In this document: piece by piece, positions 34,109-44,426 of the stretch
Layout: every line of letters begins with the position of its first letter
How positions within the stretch are numbered: position 1 is the stretch's first letter
Source: Lachnospiraceae bacterium
Lineage (GTDB): Bacteria; Bacillota; Clostridia; Lachnospirales; Lachnospiraceae
Assembly (NCBI GenBank): GCA_017550165.1
Contig: JAFZQH010000037.1
Span: 1 to 59,610 of the forward strand
Reading direction: 5' to 3'
DNA length: 59,610 nt
The notes under the pieces: generated by a model
Databases searched by the model: none
What the model was told of the DNA's origin: nothing
Seen by the model: the letters and a program-made list of their open reading frames with translations, nothing else
Program-made: the position numbers and the translations under genes

Positions 34109-36679
34109 CTATTTCACTTTCACTGTCGCTTTGACCGTCTTGCTCTTACTCTTATAATTGGTTCCTCCGTCATCGGTCACCTTGATCTTGACCTTATAGG
34201 TTCCCTTCTTCATTCCTTTTGCCAAAGTCACCTTGCCTGTAGTCTTATTGATCTTGATACCTTCATTGCCGCTTACCTTTTCATAGCTGAGTTTTCCTTT
34301 AGCTTTGCTTATTTTAAGCACTTTTCCTACTTTGATCGACTGTTTTGACTTGCTGAGCTTACTGTAATTCACCAAAAAGCTGCGGCCGGATATCTTTACG
34401 GGGTTGGATGCCTTGTTGATAGTGAAATCCACGGTACCCTTACCGCTATAGCTGCCCTTTCCCTTAACCGTAACGGTGTAGGTCCCGGCATTTTTGCATC
34501 CAGAAGGATATATTACAGTGTAATCCTTTGCCTTGAGCGTCTTTCCCTTATACTGAACCGACTTTATCTTGGGCTTTTTGACCTTTCCGTCATATACATA
34601 GCTTGACTTTGAAAGGGTGATGGTATAATCGGATTCCATTACCTTGTCATAGGCTATTGCCAACTCATATGCAGCATCATAAACGCTGTAAGGGTCGGAA
34701 TAATCAGCTTTCAATGCAAGATTGTAAGCATAATTCAGTTTCTTTATCTTAGAAGAGCTGCTTCCGCCGTATTCTTTCGGATCTATGTCACAAGCCTTCT
34801 CCATGAGGGCATCCAGGAATGAATTAAGTCTCTCGTCACGAAGGGCCGGTGTAAGAGCCGGAGTCTTTTTTATACTGTCTCCCGCCACCTTCTCATAGCC
34901 GTTTGCTATCTCCATCAAGGCCTTTTCTCCACCATACCTGCCTACCAGATTCATGCCTATCGGCATCTTTTGGCTTGTATCCCCCTCATAGGGGGTCATA
35001 AAACCTATGGGAATACTCATATCCGGAAGTCCCAGAGCGGGTCCGAAATTCCTTTCATAATTCGAAGTATTATAGATGCATTTATACGTGTTCTGCAGCG
35101 GAGCAGGACTTTCAGCATACATGTACATTATGGCGTCCACGTTGTTCGCCTTCATAATATCCGATACTTTTTGACGGTATTTCAGGACCCAGAACCATGT
35201 CTTTGCTCTGATATATCCGTTGTCACCGTACTTTTCGTAGAATTTTCCATAACCATCCTTATCAAATATATCAACCATTGCGGCCGGATCATAGCCCTTA
35301 AGGTATTCCCGTATGTATCCTATATTTCCTCCCGTCTCTATTATATCCTTCATGGTCTTGATCTTACCGTCACCGTACTTGGCCAGAAAGGCGTTGACAT
35401 CATACTCCATTGAGGATGCAGTGTTAAAAAATTTATACAGAAAAATCTCTTCATCCGGGAGATAAGCCGAAAGGTCAACGAACTCAGCTCCTCCCTTGAT
35501 CAGATTAGCCCTGGCGGCTCTGGCAAGAACTTCCGCCTCACCTGAAAGATCAAAACTCTTTATATTCTTAAAATTATCTTCAGAGAAATAATCCGATACT
35601 CCGAATATTTCCTCTGTTATCTTATTGAGCTTTGCGACATCCGGTTTTACATAATCAAATGACGACGTTAAAAATGCTATCCTCTTCCCCTTTAAGGAAT
35701 CATCACTGAGGCTTTTGGAGTAACCCTCTCCAAGAAGGATGTCTGCATCCGACTCTATGGTATAGTCATCATTTTCATCATTTCCGGCCATGGACTCAAG
35801 AACAATGGCCAGATCTTTTGCCGTCCTGGCCATGGGACCGGAAGTATCTCTTCCGGCCAGAAGCGGGATAATACCATCAATGGAAGTAAGTCCCTTGGAT
35901 GGTCTGATCCCGAAGAGGTTCCCCCATGAAGAGGGATTCCTGATAGAGCCTCCCGTATCGGTTCCCAGACCGGCAACCGCAAAATTAGATCTTACGGCAG
36001 TAGCTGTTCCTCCTGAGGAACCTGCCGCTGATCTGGTGGGATCATATGCGTTGTGAACATCCCCTCCCAGGGTGGAATGAGAATCACTGGCACTATACGC
36101 AAACTCAGACAGATTAGCCTTGGCGATGATCACCGCACCTGCATCCTTTAGTTTTTTTACTACCGGTGCATCCTGCTTGGCAATAAGGCCTGAAAGTGCA
36201 ACCGAACCTGCAGATGTGGGAAGACCCTTTACACAATAATTATCCTTTACAACAATGGGAATGCCGTGAAGCTTTCCCCGCACCTTACCGGAGGCCCGCT
36301 CCTTATCAAGCATCCTGGCATCTTCAAGTGCTTTATCATTGATCCATATAATGGAGTTTAGGTCCTTACTTCTGTCATAGGCTTTGATCCTGTCTAAGTA
36401 CATTCCCGTCAGCATCTCCGAAGTGAGGTTCCCCGCCTCCATCTCCCGCTGAAGATCACTGATGGTGGCGTCCTGAAGATCGATGGTGGTAAAGAGATCC
36501 TCAAGCTGCCTTTCTGCGCTCTTGCCGGATTTAAACTCATAAGGCGCCCCCTTGGAATAGGACTCTATGGAAGCCATATCCTCTATCCGCGCAGCAAAAA
36601 CGGTGCCCGGGGAAAATGATGCAATGATCATTGCCGCCGCGATCCATACACCTGCTAATCTCTTTCTGCTCACCTTCAT
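34109..36679 (-). CDS. Secreted amidase-signature hydrolase with Ig-like C-terminus
   Basis: An 856-residue secreted protein. The start at 36679 (MKVSRKRLAG) follows GGGAGGT. Signal peptide 1-29 (cleavage after VFA). The amidase signature domain (about 65-620) has IPIVVKDNYCVKG (catalytic Lys), RSAAGSSGGTATAV (cis-Ser) and GLGTDTGGSIRNPS (nucleophile Ser). The last 170 residues are Ig/MBG-like: YVYDGKVKKPKIKSVQYKG, AGTYTVTVKGKGSYSG, then a Lys-rich end. Amidase-family enzymes are mostly cytoplasmic; a secreted one with wall-type domains may act on peptides or amides outside the cell. It lies downstream of leuC-leuD, after a short REP-like hairpin. Confidence 0.85.
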   Translation of the reverse strand: MKVSRKRLAGVWIAAAMIIASFSPGTVFAARIEDMASIESYSKGAPYEFKSGKSAERQLEDLFTTIDLQDATISDLQREMEAGNLTSEMLTGMYLDRIKAYDRSKDLNSIIWINDKALEDARMLDKERASGKVRGKLHGIPIVVKDNYCVKGLPTSAGSVALSGLIAKQDAPVVKKLKDAGAVIIAKANLSEFAYSASDSHSTLGGDVHNAYDPTRSAAGSSGGTATAVRSNFAVAGLGTDTGGSIRNPSSWGNLFGIRPSKGLTSIDGIIPLLAGRDTSGPMARTAKDLAIVLESMAGNDENDDYTIESDADILLGEGYSKSLSDDSLKGKRIAFLTSSFDYVKPDVAKLNKITEEIFGVSDYFSEDNFKNIKSFDLSGEAEVLARAARANLIKGGAEFVDLSAYLPDEEIFLYKFFNTASSMEYDVNAFLAKYGDGKIKTMKDIIETGGNIGYIREYLKGYDPAAMVDIFDKDGYGKFYEKYGDNGYIRAKTWFWVLKYRQKVSDIMKANNVDAIMYMYAESPAPLQNTYKCIYNTSNYERNFGPALGLPDMSIPIGFMTPYEGDTSQKMPIGMNLVGRYGGEKALMEIANGYEKVAGDSIKKTPALTPALRDERLNSFLDALMEKACDIDPKEYGGSSSSKIKKLNYAYNLALKADYSDPYSVYDAAYELAIAYDKVMESDYTITLSKSSYVYDGKVKKPKIKSVQYKGKTLKAKDYTVIYPSGCKNAGTYTVTVKGKGSYSGKGTVDFTINKASNPVKISGRSFLVNYSKLSKSKQSIKVGKVLKISKAKGKLSYEKVSGNEGIKINKTTGKVTLAKGMKKGTYKVKIKVTDDGGTNYKSKSKTVKATVKVK

Positions 36680-36702
36680 ACAAACCTCCCATATAGACAC
36701 AT

Positions 36703-36729
36703 GGAGACAGAGGTCCGTCCCCTGTCTCC
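36703..36729. repeat. Short REP-like hairpin, copy 5
   Basis: GGAGACAG and CTGTCTCC pair around AGGTCCGTCCC, which includes the family core in inverted orientation. It lies between leuD and the amidase. Confidence 0.7.
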
Positions 36730-36734
36730 TAAAT

Positions 36735-37217
36735 TCAGCTGTTAATGTAATTGATCAAGCCTCCTGAGCTGATTATCTTCTGCATAAACTCCGGGAAGGC
36801 CTGTCCCTGAAACCGGGTTCCCTTAGTCCTATTATATATCATTCCGGAGTCGAAATCTATCTCAACCTCGTCACCTGCTTCTATACCGTGGGCCGCTTCC
36901 TTGCATTCGATGATGGGAAGCCCGATATTGATGGCGTTTCTGTAGAATATCCTTGCAAATGTCTCGGCTATGACACAGCTTACTCCCGCAGCCTTGATGG
37001 CGATGGGGGCATGCTCACGGGATGAACCGCAGCCGAAATTCTTCTCGGCAACTATGATATCTCCCTCATTAACCTTCTTTACGAAATCCTTATCGATATC
37101 CTCCATGCAATGGGTGGCAAGTTCTTTCGGATCAGAGGAGTTCAGGTATCTTGCGGGAATGATGACATCCGTATCCACATTGTCTTTATATTTAAATACA
37201 TGGCCTTTAGCTTTCAT
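36735..37217 (-). CDS. leuD: 3-isopropylmalate dehydratase, small subunit
   Basis: A 160-residue swivel-domain subunit of isopropylmalate isomerase. It has [21 protein letters not shown] at the start (residues about 4-24), [24 protein letters not shown] in the centre and [18 protein letters not shown] after it. The short length fits the type found with the 420-residue LeuC. It starts 13 bases after the leuC stop. Confidence 0.95.
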   Translation of the reverse strand: MKAKGHVFKYKDNVDTDVIIPARYLNSSDPKELATHCMEDIDKDFVKKVNEGDIIVAEKNFGCGSSREHAPIAIKAAGVSCVIAETFARIFYRNAINIGLPIIECKEAAHGIEAGDEVEIDFDSGMIYNRTKGTRFQGQAFPEFMQKIISSGGLINYINS

Positions 37218-37230
37218 ACCCAGTCACCTC

Positions 37231-38490
37231 CTATAAATCCGCCGGCGAAGATATCTTCCCGGTAACAGCCGATGCCGCTGCAACTGCCGGACTTGCCAGA
37301 TATACTTCCGAATCAACATGGCCCATACGGCCTACAAAATTACGATTAGTCGTAGCTACACATCTCTCTCCTGCCGCCAGGATACCCATGTAACCGCCCA
37401 GGCACGGTCCGCAGGTTGGAGTGCTGACAACAGCTCCGGCCTCTATAAAGGTTTCCACTATTCCCTCTCTTACGGCCTGAAGGTAAATCTCCTGTGTGGC
37501 CGGGATCACGATACATCTTAAGTTCTTGGCCACCTTTCGCCCCTTAAGGATGGCAGCCGCCTCACGAAGGTCGGAGATGCGTCCGTTGGTGCAGGATCCT
37601 ATAACAGCCTGATCGACCCTGACATCTCCCACCTCATCAATAGTCTTTGTATTCTCGGGCAAATGCGGGAAAGAGACCGTTGACTTCAATGAGCCCAGAT
37701 CGATGGTGTATTCCTCATCGTAGACCGCATCGTCATCTGCCTCGTAAATAGTGTATTTCCTGTCGGAATGCTCATTCATGTAAACAATGGTAGCATCATC
37801 AATGGGGAAAATGCCGTTCTTGCCGCCGGCCTCAATTGCCATATTGGCTATGGTAAAACGATCGTCCATTGAAAGATTTATAATTCCGTCCCCGGTAAAC
37901 TCCATGGATTTGTACAGGGCCCCGTCCACACCGATCATACCGATGATATGAAGGATCAGGTCCTTGCCGCTCACCCACTTGTTAAACTTCCCCGTAATAT
38001 TAAACTTGATGGCGGAAGGCACCTTAAACCAGGCCTTACCCGTAGCCATTCCGGCAGCCATGTCCGTGCTTCCCACTCCGGTTGAAAATGCGCCTAATGC
38101 GCCATATGTACATGTATGGGAATCAGCGCCGATAATCACGTCGCCTGCCACAGCCAGGCCCTTTTCCGGGATAAGAGCATGCTCTATGCCCATCTGACCC
38201 ACATCGAAATAATTGGTGATGTCATGCTTCATGGCAAAATCCCTGACGCATTTGCAATGCTCTGCGGACTTGATGTCCTTATTAGGGATAAAATGATCCA
38301 TGACGAGGGCTATCTTATCCTTATCGAACACGCCCTCCTTCTTCATCTTATCTATCTCCTTGATCGCCACCGGAGAGGTGATATCATTCCCCAGCACCAG
38401 GTCAAGGTCCGCCTCGATAAGATCCCCGGCCTTGACGCTTTTTTGCCCCGCATGCGCCGCCAGGATCTTCTGAGTCATCGTCATACCCAT
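37231..38490 (-). CDS. leuC: 3-isopropylmalate dehydratase, large subunit
   Basis: A 419-residue aconitase-family enzyme of leucine synthesis. The [4Fe-4S] cysteines are in [14 protein letters not shown] and [35 protein letters not shown] and [19 protein letters not shown] are further family signatures. The size places it in the LeuC/HacA type 2 group; homoaconitase is a remote alternative. The start at 38490 ([10 protein letters not shown]) is 9 bases from AGGAGG, better than the ATG two codons earlier. Element B separates it from ilvC upstream. Confidence 0.94.
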   Translation of the reverse strand: MGMTMTQKILAAHAGQKSVKAGDLIEADLDLVLGNDITSPVAIKEIDKMKKEGVFDKDKIALVMDHFIPNKDIKSAEHCKCVRDFAMKHDITNYFDVGQMGIEHALIPEKGLAVAGDVIIGADSHTCTYGALGAFSTGVGSTDMAAGMATGKAWFKVPSAIKFNITGKFNKWVSGKDLILHIIGMIGVDGALYKSMEFTGDGIINLSMDDRFTIANMAIEAGGKNGIFPIDDATIVYMNEHSDRKYTIYEADDDAVYDEEYTIDLGSLKSTVSFPHLPENTKTIDEVGDVRVDQAVIGSCTNGRISDLREAAAILKGRKVAKNLRCIVIPATQEIYLQAVREGIVETFIEAGAVVSTPTCGPCLGGYMGILAAGERCVATTNRNFVGRMGHVDSEVYLASPAVAAASAVTGKISSPADL

Positions 38491-38538
38491 ACTCATTATC
38501 CTCCTACATTTACGTGGTTCGTGATAAATCCATTTAAA

Positions 38539-38552
38539 GAAACGACGCTCTC
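38539..38552. repeat. Fragment related to element C
   Basis: GAAACGACGCTCTC is identical to bases in the left arm of element C (53978-53991 region). It lies in the gap between leuC and element B and may be a relic. Confidence 0.4.
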
Positions 38553-38589
38553 TTTATCCCGCACCACTTAATTTGCCGCAAGTGTAAAT

Positions 38590-38727
38590 GTGACGAAGTA
38601 TAATGAATTCGATGCAGTGTCTTTGGGAACGTCGGTTCTTAGTGAGCTCGAAGAGCGAGCTTAGAACCGCTACGCTTTCCAACGAAGCGAGAGCGTCACT
38701 GCATTGAATTACATTATACTTCGTCAC
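38590..38727. repeat. Structured palindrome family, element B
   Basis: A 138-base imperfect palindrome. The outer stem GTGACGAAGTATAATG pairs with its exact complement ending at 38727 and differs from the stem of element A. The inner core is shared with A: GTCGGTTCTTAGTGA and CTTAGAACCGCTACGC, then GCGAGAGCGTCACTGC. It lies between ilvC and leuC. Confidence 0.85.
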
Positions 38728-38743
38728 TTATAATAGTTATAAA

Positions 38744-39796
<1,053 letters not shown>

Positions 39797-39829
39797 CTAC
39801 AAGGATCCATACGGACCCTTATTCACACA

Positions 39830-40378
39830 TTAATTATAGGTGCGGTTAAGCAGTTTCTCTGCATCCTGGATATCGGCGGCGCCTCTGGAAAGCCCCGTGA
39901 TACCGGTACGCGCCAGTTCAAGGATCTTATACTCGGACAGAAGATCGATAAATGCATCTACCTTATCCGTAGTTCCCGTAAGCTCAATGATAAGCGACTC
40001 CTTGGTGACATCGATGATCTTGGCCCTGAAGATATCGGCCACGGAAATGATGTGCCCTCTCTCGCTCTCATCAGCGGAAACCTTGACCAGGATAAGCTCC
40101 CTGCAAACCGATTCTGAGGGCTTAAGTTTCTTAACAAAAAGCACATCCTCCAGCTTGCACAACTGCTTCTCTATCTGCTCCAAGATCTGCTCGTCACCAG
40201 AGCATACGATGGTCATTCTTGTAAGCCTGTGATCCGTGGTAACTCCGGCGGAGAAACTGTGGATGTTATATCCTCTCCTGGAGAAGAGCCCTGATACATG
40301 GCTCAATACACCTGAATTATTCTCAACAAGGATGGAGAATACCACTTTTTTCATATTGTATTCGGATTCAGCTCCCAA
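39830..40378 (-). CDS. ilvH: Acetolactate synthase, small (regulatory) subunit
   Basis: A 182-residue subunit that confers valine feedback control on acetolactate synthase. The ACT domain begins VFSILVENNSGVLSHVSGLFSRRGYNI and is followed by the second, less conserved domain. Two starts are possible: TTG at 40378 (GAGAGGA 9 bases upstream) or ATG at 40353 (MKKVVFSILV), which matches the usual family start but has no ribosome site at the right distance. I favour the TTG slightly. The large subunit IlvB is not in the window. Confidence 0.92.
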   Translation of the reverse strand: MGAESEYNMKKVVFSILVENNSGVLSHVSGLFSRRGYNIHSFSAGVTTDHRLTRMTIVCSGDEQILEQIEKQLCKLEDVLFVKKLKPSESVCRELILVKVSADESERGHIISVADIFRAKIIDVTKESLIIELTGTTDKVDAFIDLLSEYKILELARTGITGLSRGAADIQDAEKLLNRTYN

Positions 40379-40411
40379 ACTATCAATCCTCTCTTTTGCG
40401 AATTAACAATT

Positions 40412-40440
40412 ATTGTAGCAATAAGACTTCCCTTTGTCAA
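40412..40440 (-). promoter_or_regulatory. Promoter of the ilvH-ilvC transcript
   Basis: TTGACA (40440-40435), 17 bases, TACAAT (40417-40412). The predicted start near 40405 gives a leader of only about 27-50 bases, with no room for a T-box. Confidence 0.8.
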
Positions 40441-40483
40441 CGCTTTATCACATTAATGTGTAAAATGGAGACGAGTGTCTCAC

Positions 40484-42766
40484 TCACTTCTTCCGCACAA
40501 TTACCTTAATACTCCGCTTCTTCTTACTGTCTGCGGTGGTGACGGTTATCTTGGCCGTTCCCCTCTCCACGGCGGTAATCTTGGCTTTGTTTATGCTTAC
40601 CGGGGTCACGGTAGCCACTTTTGTGTTGCTGCTCTTCCAGATCACCCGCTTATTCTTCGCCTTTTTGGGAAGGATGATGGCTCTTACTGTCCTGGTCTTG
40701 CCCACCTTGAGATGTACACTTGAGGGTGTGATATAAACCCTCTTTATATCCTTGTATTCTTTAACCCTGACCTTACAGCTGGCTGTCTTTCCGTTGGAAG
40801 ATGTGGCTGTGATGGTTGTGGTTCCCTTACCAACGCCCGTAACCCTTCCGTCAGCGGAGACAGTGGCCACCTTCTTATTGCCGCTCTTCCACGTAAGGGT
40901 CTTATCCGTGGCATCGGAAGGATTAACGGTAGCCTTTAAAGCATAGGTCTGTCCGCATTCAAGCTTGACCAAAGAATTATCAAGCGCAACGCTCACAACG
41001 TCTATCTCAGTTGGTGTGGGCGTAGGCTCCGGCCCGGGGGCGGGGTATACCGCCAAAGGCTTGCTTAAATGATCAGTTTCCTGTTCAGCATTTACATGCT
41101 CTGCCACAAGATAGATCCTGTCCTTGGTTTTATCGAAAATAGCCGGGATGAAAATATATACGTTTCCGCTTCCGGCGGAATCGCAATTTTCCACTTTTCC
41201 GTAGCCTTTGATCTTCACATCATCAACAGTATATGACCCCTCAGCTATGATATATGAGATCCTGTTAACAGCACTGCCTCCATTAAGAGTAACGTTATAG
41301 GGTACTTTTATGATCGAACCGGCAGAAAGCTCCGGGTCCGTATATGTGATCTCCCCGTTTAAACCCAAGCCGATATTATCATCCACGAGGTTGAAATAAT
41401 TTTTACTGAAAAGCCTCAGCTCCGGGTAACCTGTGGTAAGCCGCCAGATATTTTCATAATCCCAGCCTGTGTAAGCGGAGGCATTAAGCCCGGTCATTTC
41501 CGTTGTTGTTTTGCCTTCTACATTGTTGAAAGTGTTCACACCTTGTTCATAACCCACAGCCCGGGAATTGGTCAGTAAAGATTTGTCATAGAATGAGTTA
41601 ACGGCGATAGAATCTATTATCCTTCCGATTACGCCGCCACGATAAGTATCGTCCTCGGCGTCCAGCTGTCCGGTACAATTATAGCAGTTTATGACATTCC
41701 CCTTATTTTGGGATGACGTATTACAAATAACTACACCTGCCACACCGCCTACATCATCTCCCCCTTTAACAATACCGGTATTAAAGCAGTTTTCAACGGT
41801 ACCTCCGTCTATAATTCCAACCACACCTCCGGAGAACGGTCCCTTATTATATGTATAAGAATCATTAACCATACCGCTATTACGGCATTGTTTGATCGTT
41901 CCATCGGTGAGATAGCCTGCTATACCACCCTTATAGGAATGTCCCTTAACTTCTCCGTTGTTTAAACATGAAACTACGAAACTCTCCTGGCAAAAACCAA
42001 CCACTCCACCTGTACGTGCACCTATTCCACTGATACTGCCTCCGTTATAACAATTCGCTACATATGAATGTGTAGCGGTATCATTTACAATTTGACCGGC
42101 TATTCCGCCCGTATATACGCCACCGCCGCTATTGTCCCCCGTAACATTACAAGTGCTGGCGCAATTATAGATCGTTCCACCTTCTACAAGGCCTGCGACA
42201 CCCCCAACAGCTTGTTTTCCTTTTACCACTCCGGTGACATGACAATTATAAACTGTCCCACCATTAACATTTCCTGCTAAACCGCCTACTCTATATTGAC
42301 CGGATATATCGCAGTCTTTAAGTATAACGTTTTTAATTACGCCGCCATTCCCCAAAAAGCCAAATAATCCCACATCATCTGTGGTTCCATTGTCGAATTT
42401 CAATCCACTTATGGTATGTCCCTGTCCATCGAAAGTGCCGGTGTAATTGGTACTGTTGGTTCCGATAGGGGTCCAATCATTGGCTGTAGCACTGGAGCTC
42501 GCATCAATATCATTCACCAGCACGGCACAGGCATCACTTTGCCTGTTCATCCCATTTGCTCCATTAACTATATTGGCAAAAACCTTAAACTGATCATAAT
42601 TATTGATCTTATACGGATCATCTGCACTGCCTTGTCCTTCGAGACCGCCCCCTCTTAATGCATGAACCTCCCGATATCCCGTATCCGGCACAAAGGATAA
42701 CCCAAAGGTCAGCACCATAACCGCCGTCAAAATTAATGAAATAACTCTGGATCTCTTTTCTTCCAT
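40484..42766 (-). CDS. Secreted GLUG-repeat protein with Big2 C-terminus
   Basis: A 760-residue secreted protein. The start at 42766 (MEEKRSRVIS) follows AAAGGAGAG; the longer frame is REP-like sequence. After a signal peptide (to about residue 36), residues about 50-380 hold ten or so GLUG-like units (GGLAGNVNGGTVYNCHVTG, GGVAGLVEGGTIYNCAST and others), as in bacterial adhesins. A middle beta domain follows, then a PTPTPT linker and two Big2 domains (about 590-760: DATDKTLTWKSGNKKVATVS). The C-terminal about 170 residues nearly match those of the protein at 44427. No sortase motif is seen. A role as adhesin or surface filament is likely. Confidence 0.85.
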   Translation of the reverse strand: MEEKRSRVISLILTAVMVLTFGLSFVPDTGYREVHALRGGGLEGQGSADDPYKINNYDQFKVFANIVNGANGMNRQSDACAVLVNDIDASSSATANDWTPIGTNSTNYTGTFDGQGHTISGLKFDNGTTDDVGLFGFLGNGGVIKNVILKDCDISGQYRVGGLAGNVNGGTVYNCHVTGVVKGKQAVGGVAGLVEGGTIYNCASTCNVTGDNSGGGVYTGGIAGQIVNDTATHSYVANCYNGGSISGIGARTGGVVGFCQESFVVSCLNNGEVKGHSYKGGIAGYLTDGTIKQCRNSGMVNDSYTYNKGPFSGGVVGIIDGGTVENCFNTGIVKGGDDVGGVAGVVICNTSSQNKGNVINCYNCTGQLDAEDDTYRGGVIGRIIDSIAVNSFYDKSLLTNSRAVGYEQGVNTFNNVEGKTTTEMTGLNASAYTGWDYENIWRLTTGYPELRLFSKNYFNLVDDNIGLGLNGEITYTDPELSAGSIIKVPYNVTLNGGSAVNRISYIIAEGSYTVDDVKIKGYGKVENCDSAGSGNVYIFIPAIFDKTKDRIYLVAEHVNAEQETDHLSKPLAVYPAPGPEPTPTPTEIDVVSVALDNSLVKLECGQTYALKATVNPSDATDKTLTWKSGNKKVATVSADGRVTGVGKGTTTITATSSNGKTASCKVRVKEYKDIKRVYITPSSVHLKVGKTRTVRAIILPKKAKNKRVIWKSSNTKVATVTPVSINKAKITAVERGTAKITVTTADSKKKRSIKVIVRKK

Positions 42767-42791
42767 ACTCGCTCTCCTTTTGCCCCTTTGT

Positions 42792-42825
42792 GGGTGTGAC
42801 AGGGGGACGGTCCTGTGTCTCACCC
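42792..42825. repeat. REP-like hairpin, copy 6
   Basis: GGGTGTGACA and TGTCTCACCC pair (one mismatch) around GGGGGACGGTCC. It lies between the two genes, close to the ATPase stop. Confidence 0.75.
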
Positions 42826-42830
42826 ATGCG

Positions 42831-44261
42831 TCACTCAAACAGTTCATCCAGCGTTATCACGTCCGTAAATATCCCGCTGTACTCATTTTGCATCAGACCG
42901 AATGTTGTAATCAGTGTGTTATGTATAGCTGTCTTCTTAGAAACTTCATGTGACAAAAGCTCCTTTCTGTTCATCAGGGTGCGATAATAACCTTTATCTA
43001 CAGAATAATCACCACCATAAAACTTGATCTCACACATATTTACAATATTATCTTTCCTGTCAATAAGGAGATCTATCTGCGTTCCGTCTTTTCCCTCATC
43101 TCTTTTTACCCATGCCGATTGATGTGATGCCACGTTACCGATCTTAAGCGCGTCTTTGATCTGTCTGATGTGATTAAAGCACAGGTTTTCAAATGCTATC
43201 CCTCTCCAGCTTACTACAGGCTGCGAATTTACGTTCTCTTCCCAAAAATCCTCATTTAAGATGTCCTGCTCTTTTACAAAATGAAGGTAAAATATACAGA
43301 AAGGATCAATCAGCTTATAATGCGTCTTATTTCTGCTCATGCCAAACGGAACATATTTCATGATAAAATCCCCTGCAATAAGGGCATTTAAAGAATCCGT
43401 CAGTTTTCCGTTCTCCGAAGTCTTAATCTTGGCTGCAAGTTCGCTGCGGGTATACCCCATACGTCTTTTTCCGAGAGCGTCAACGATCAGCATTATCTGC
43501 TCCGGATTTGAAAATACCGATCTGAATAGTCTTGTATACTCATCCTTGAGTTTTGCATGCGGTTTAAAAAACAGTTCATCTATATTCTGTGCCAGAGATA
43601 AATGCCTTTTAAAATATCCAATATAATACGGAATACCCCCAAGTATCATGTAACTCTGGGCAATATCGTACTGTGAGAGTTCTATTCCCCTATCCTTAAA
43701 GAACAGCTCAATCTCTCCCAGATTAAAGGGCGTGAGATAAATCTCATACGTTATCCTTCCATATAGACCGCCATGATTATTAATAAGCTTATTCTGCATC
43801 CATAATGTTGAGCTTCCGCAGACTATCACCATCAGATTATGCCGGGCAGAACCCCATCCATTCCAAAAGGCTTCAAATCCGGTAATAAATCCGGACCTTT
43901 TGGTATCCAGCCACGGTAATTCGTCTATAAAAACAACCTGTCTGGTCCCATTATCCTTTTCACTCAAAAGGGCACGTAAAAGTGAAAATGCTTCAAGCCA
44001 GCTCTCCGGCCTCTCACTGTTCTTAAGCCCATATTCCTTCAACGAGTCGTGGAAATGGCCAAGTTGTGTCCTGAGCGCATTCTCTTTCTTGTGCTCTTCC
44101 GGCGATAATCCGGTATGCTTAAATGTGAACTTATTAGAAAACATCTCATTGATAAGAAATGTCTTACCCACGCGCCTTCTTCCACAGACTGCTACCAGCT
44201 CCGCTCTGCCACTATTATATAATTGTTCAAGTTCTTTTTTTTCTTTTTCTCGTCCTATCAT
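42831..44261 (-). CDS. AAA ATPase with DUF234/PD-(D/E)xK-like C-terminus
   Basis: A 476-residue protein of the large prokaryotic 'ATP-binding, DUF234' type. Walker A is GRRRVGKT (27-34), Walker B is VVFIDELPWLD (about 108-118), and VIVCGSSTLWMQ follows as the sensor region. A winged-helix stretch lies at about 265-320. The C-terminal domain has IDLLIDR and, 9 residues on, MCEIKFY, which fits the Asp...Glu-x-Lys core of PD-(D/E)xK nucleases. There is no ribosome site and the predicted transcript starts at the ATG itself, so translation is probably leaderless. Its promoter is covered by a 19-bp palindrome. The function is unknown; defence or toxin roles are possible. Confidence 0.82.
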   Translation of the reverse strand: MIGREKEKKELEQLYNSGRAELVAVCGRRRVGKTFLINEMFSNKFTFKHTGLSPEEHKKENALRTQLGHFHDSLKEYGLKNSERPESWLEAFSLLRALLSEKDNGTRQVVFIDELPWLDTKRSGFITGFEAFWNGWGSARHNLMVIVCGSSTLWMQNKLINNHGGLYGRITYEIYLTPFNLGEIELFFKDRGIELSQYDIAQSYMILGGIPYYIGYFKRHLSLAQNIDELFFKPHAKLKDEYTRLFRSVFSNPEQIMLIVDALGKRRMGYTRSELAAKIKTSENGKLTDSLNALIAGDFIMKYVPFGMSRNKTHYKLIDPFCIFYLHFVKEQDILNEDFWEENVNSQPVVSWRGIAFENLCFNHIRQIKDALKIGNVASHQSAWVKRDEGKDGTQIDLLIDRKDNIVNMCEIKFYGGDYSVDKGYYRTLMNRKELLSHEVSKKTAIHNTLITTFGLMQNEYSGIFTDVITLDELFE

Positions 44262-44267
44262 AGTTTT

Positions 44268-44381
44268 ATAATATGGTTTAATCTGCTAAAAGTCAATAAA
44301 AGTATCGACTTTTAGCAGATTAAACTGCAAAAATGTGGGATTATTCTGCTAAAAGTCTCCTTTATGGTTATGTTTTAGCAG
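44268..44381 (-). promoter_or_regulatory. Palindromic operator and promoter of the DUF234-like ATPase
   Basis: GTTTAATCTGCTAAAAGTC (44276-44294) has a perfect inverted copy at 44307-44325. Further half-sites are at 44345-44357 and 44373-44381. The minus strand promoter is TTGACT (44296-44291), 17 bases, TATTAT (44273-44268). The palindrome overlaps the -35 and the spacer, as a repressor site would. Confidence 0.75.
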
Positions 44382-44389
44382 TTTTGAAT

Positions 44390-44416
44390 GTGACAGAGGG
44401 ACGGTCCTCCTGTCAC
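44390..44416. repeat. REP-like hairpin, copy 7
   Basis: GTGACAG and CTGTCAC pair around AGGGACGGTCCTC. It lies between the ATPase promoter and the stop of the surface protein at 44427. Confidence 0.8.
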
Positions 44417-44426
44417 ACTCATGTCT

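Noticed and set aside
42767-42847. Longer N-terminus for the GLUG-repeat protein
   Set aside because: It is coded by REP-like copy 6 and would bury the signal peptide; AAAGGAGAG marks the start at 42766.
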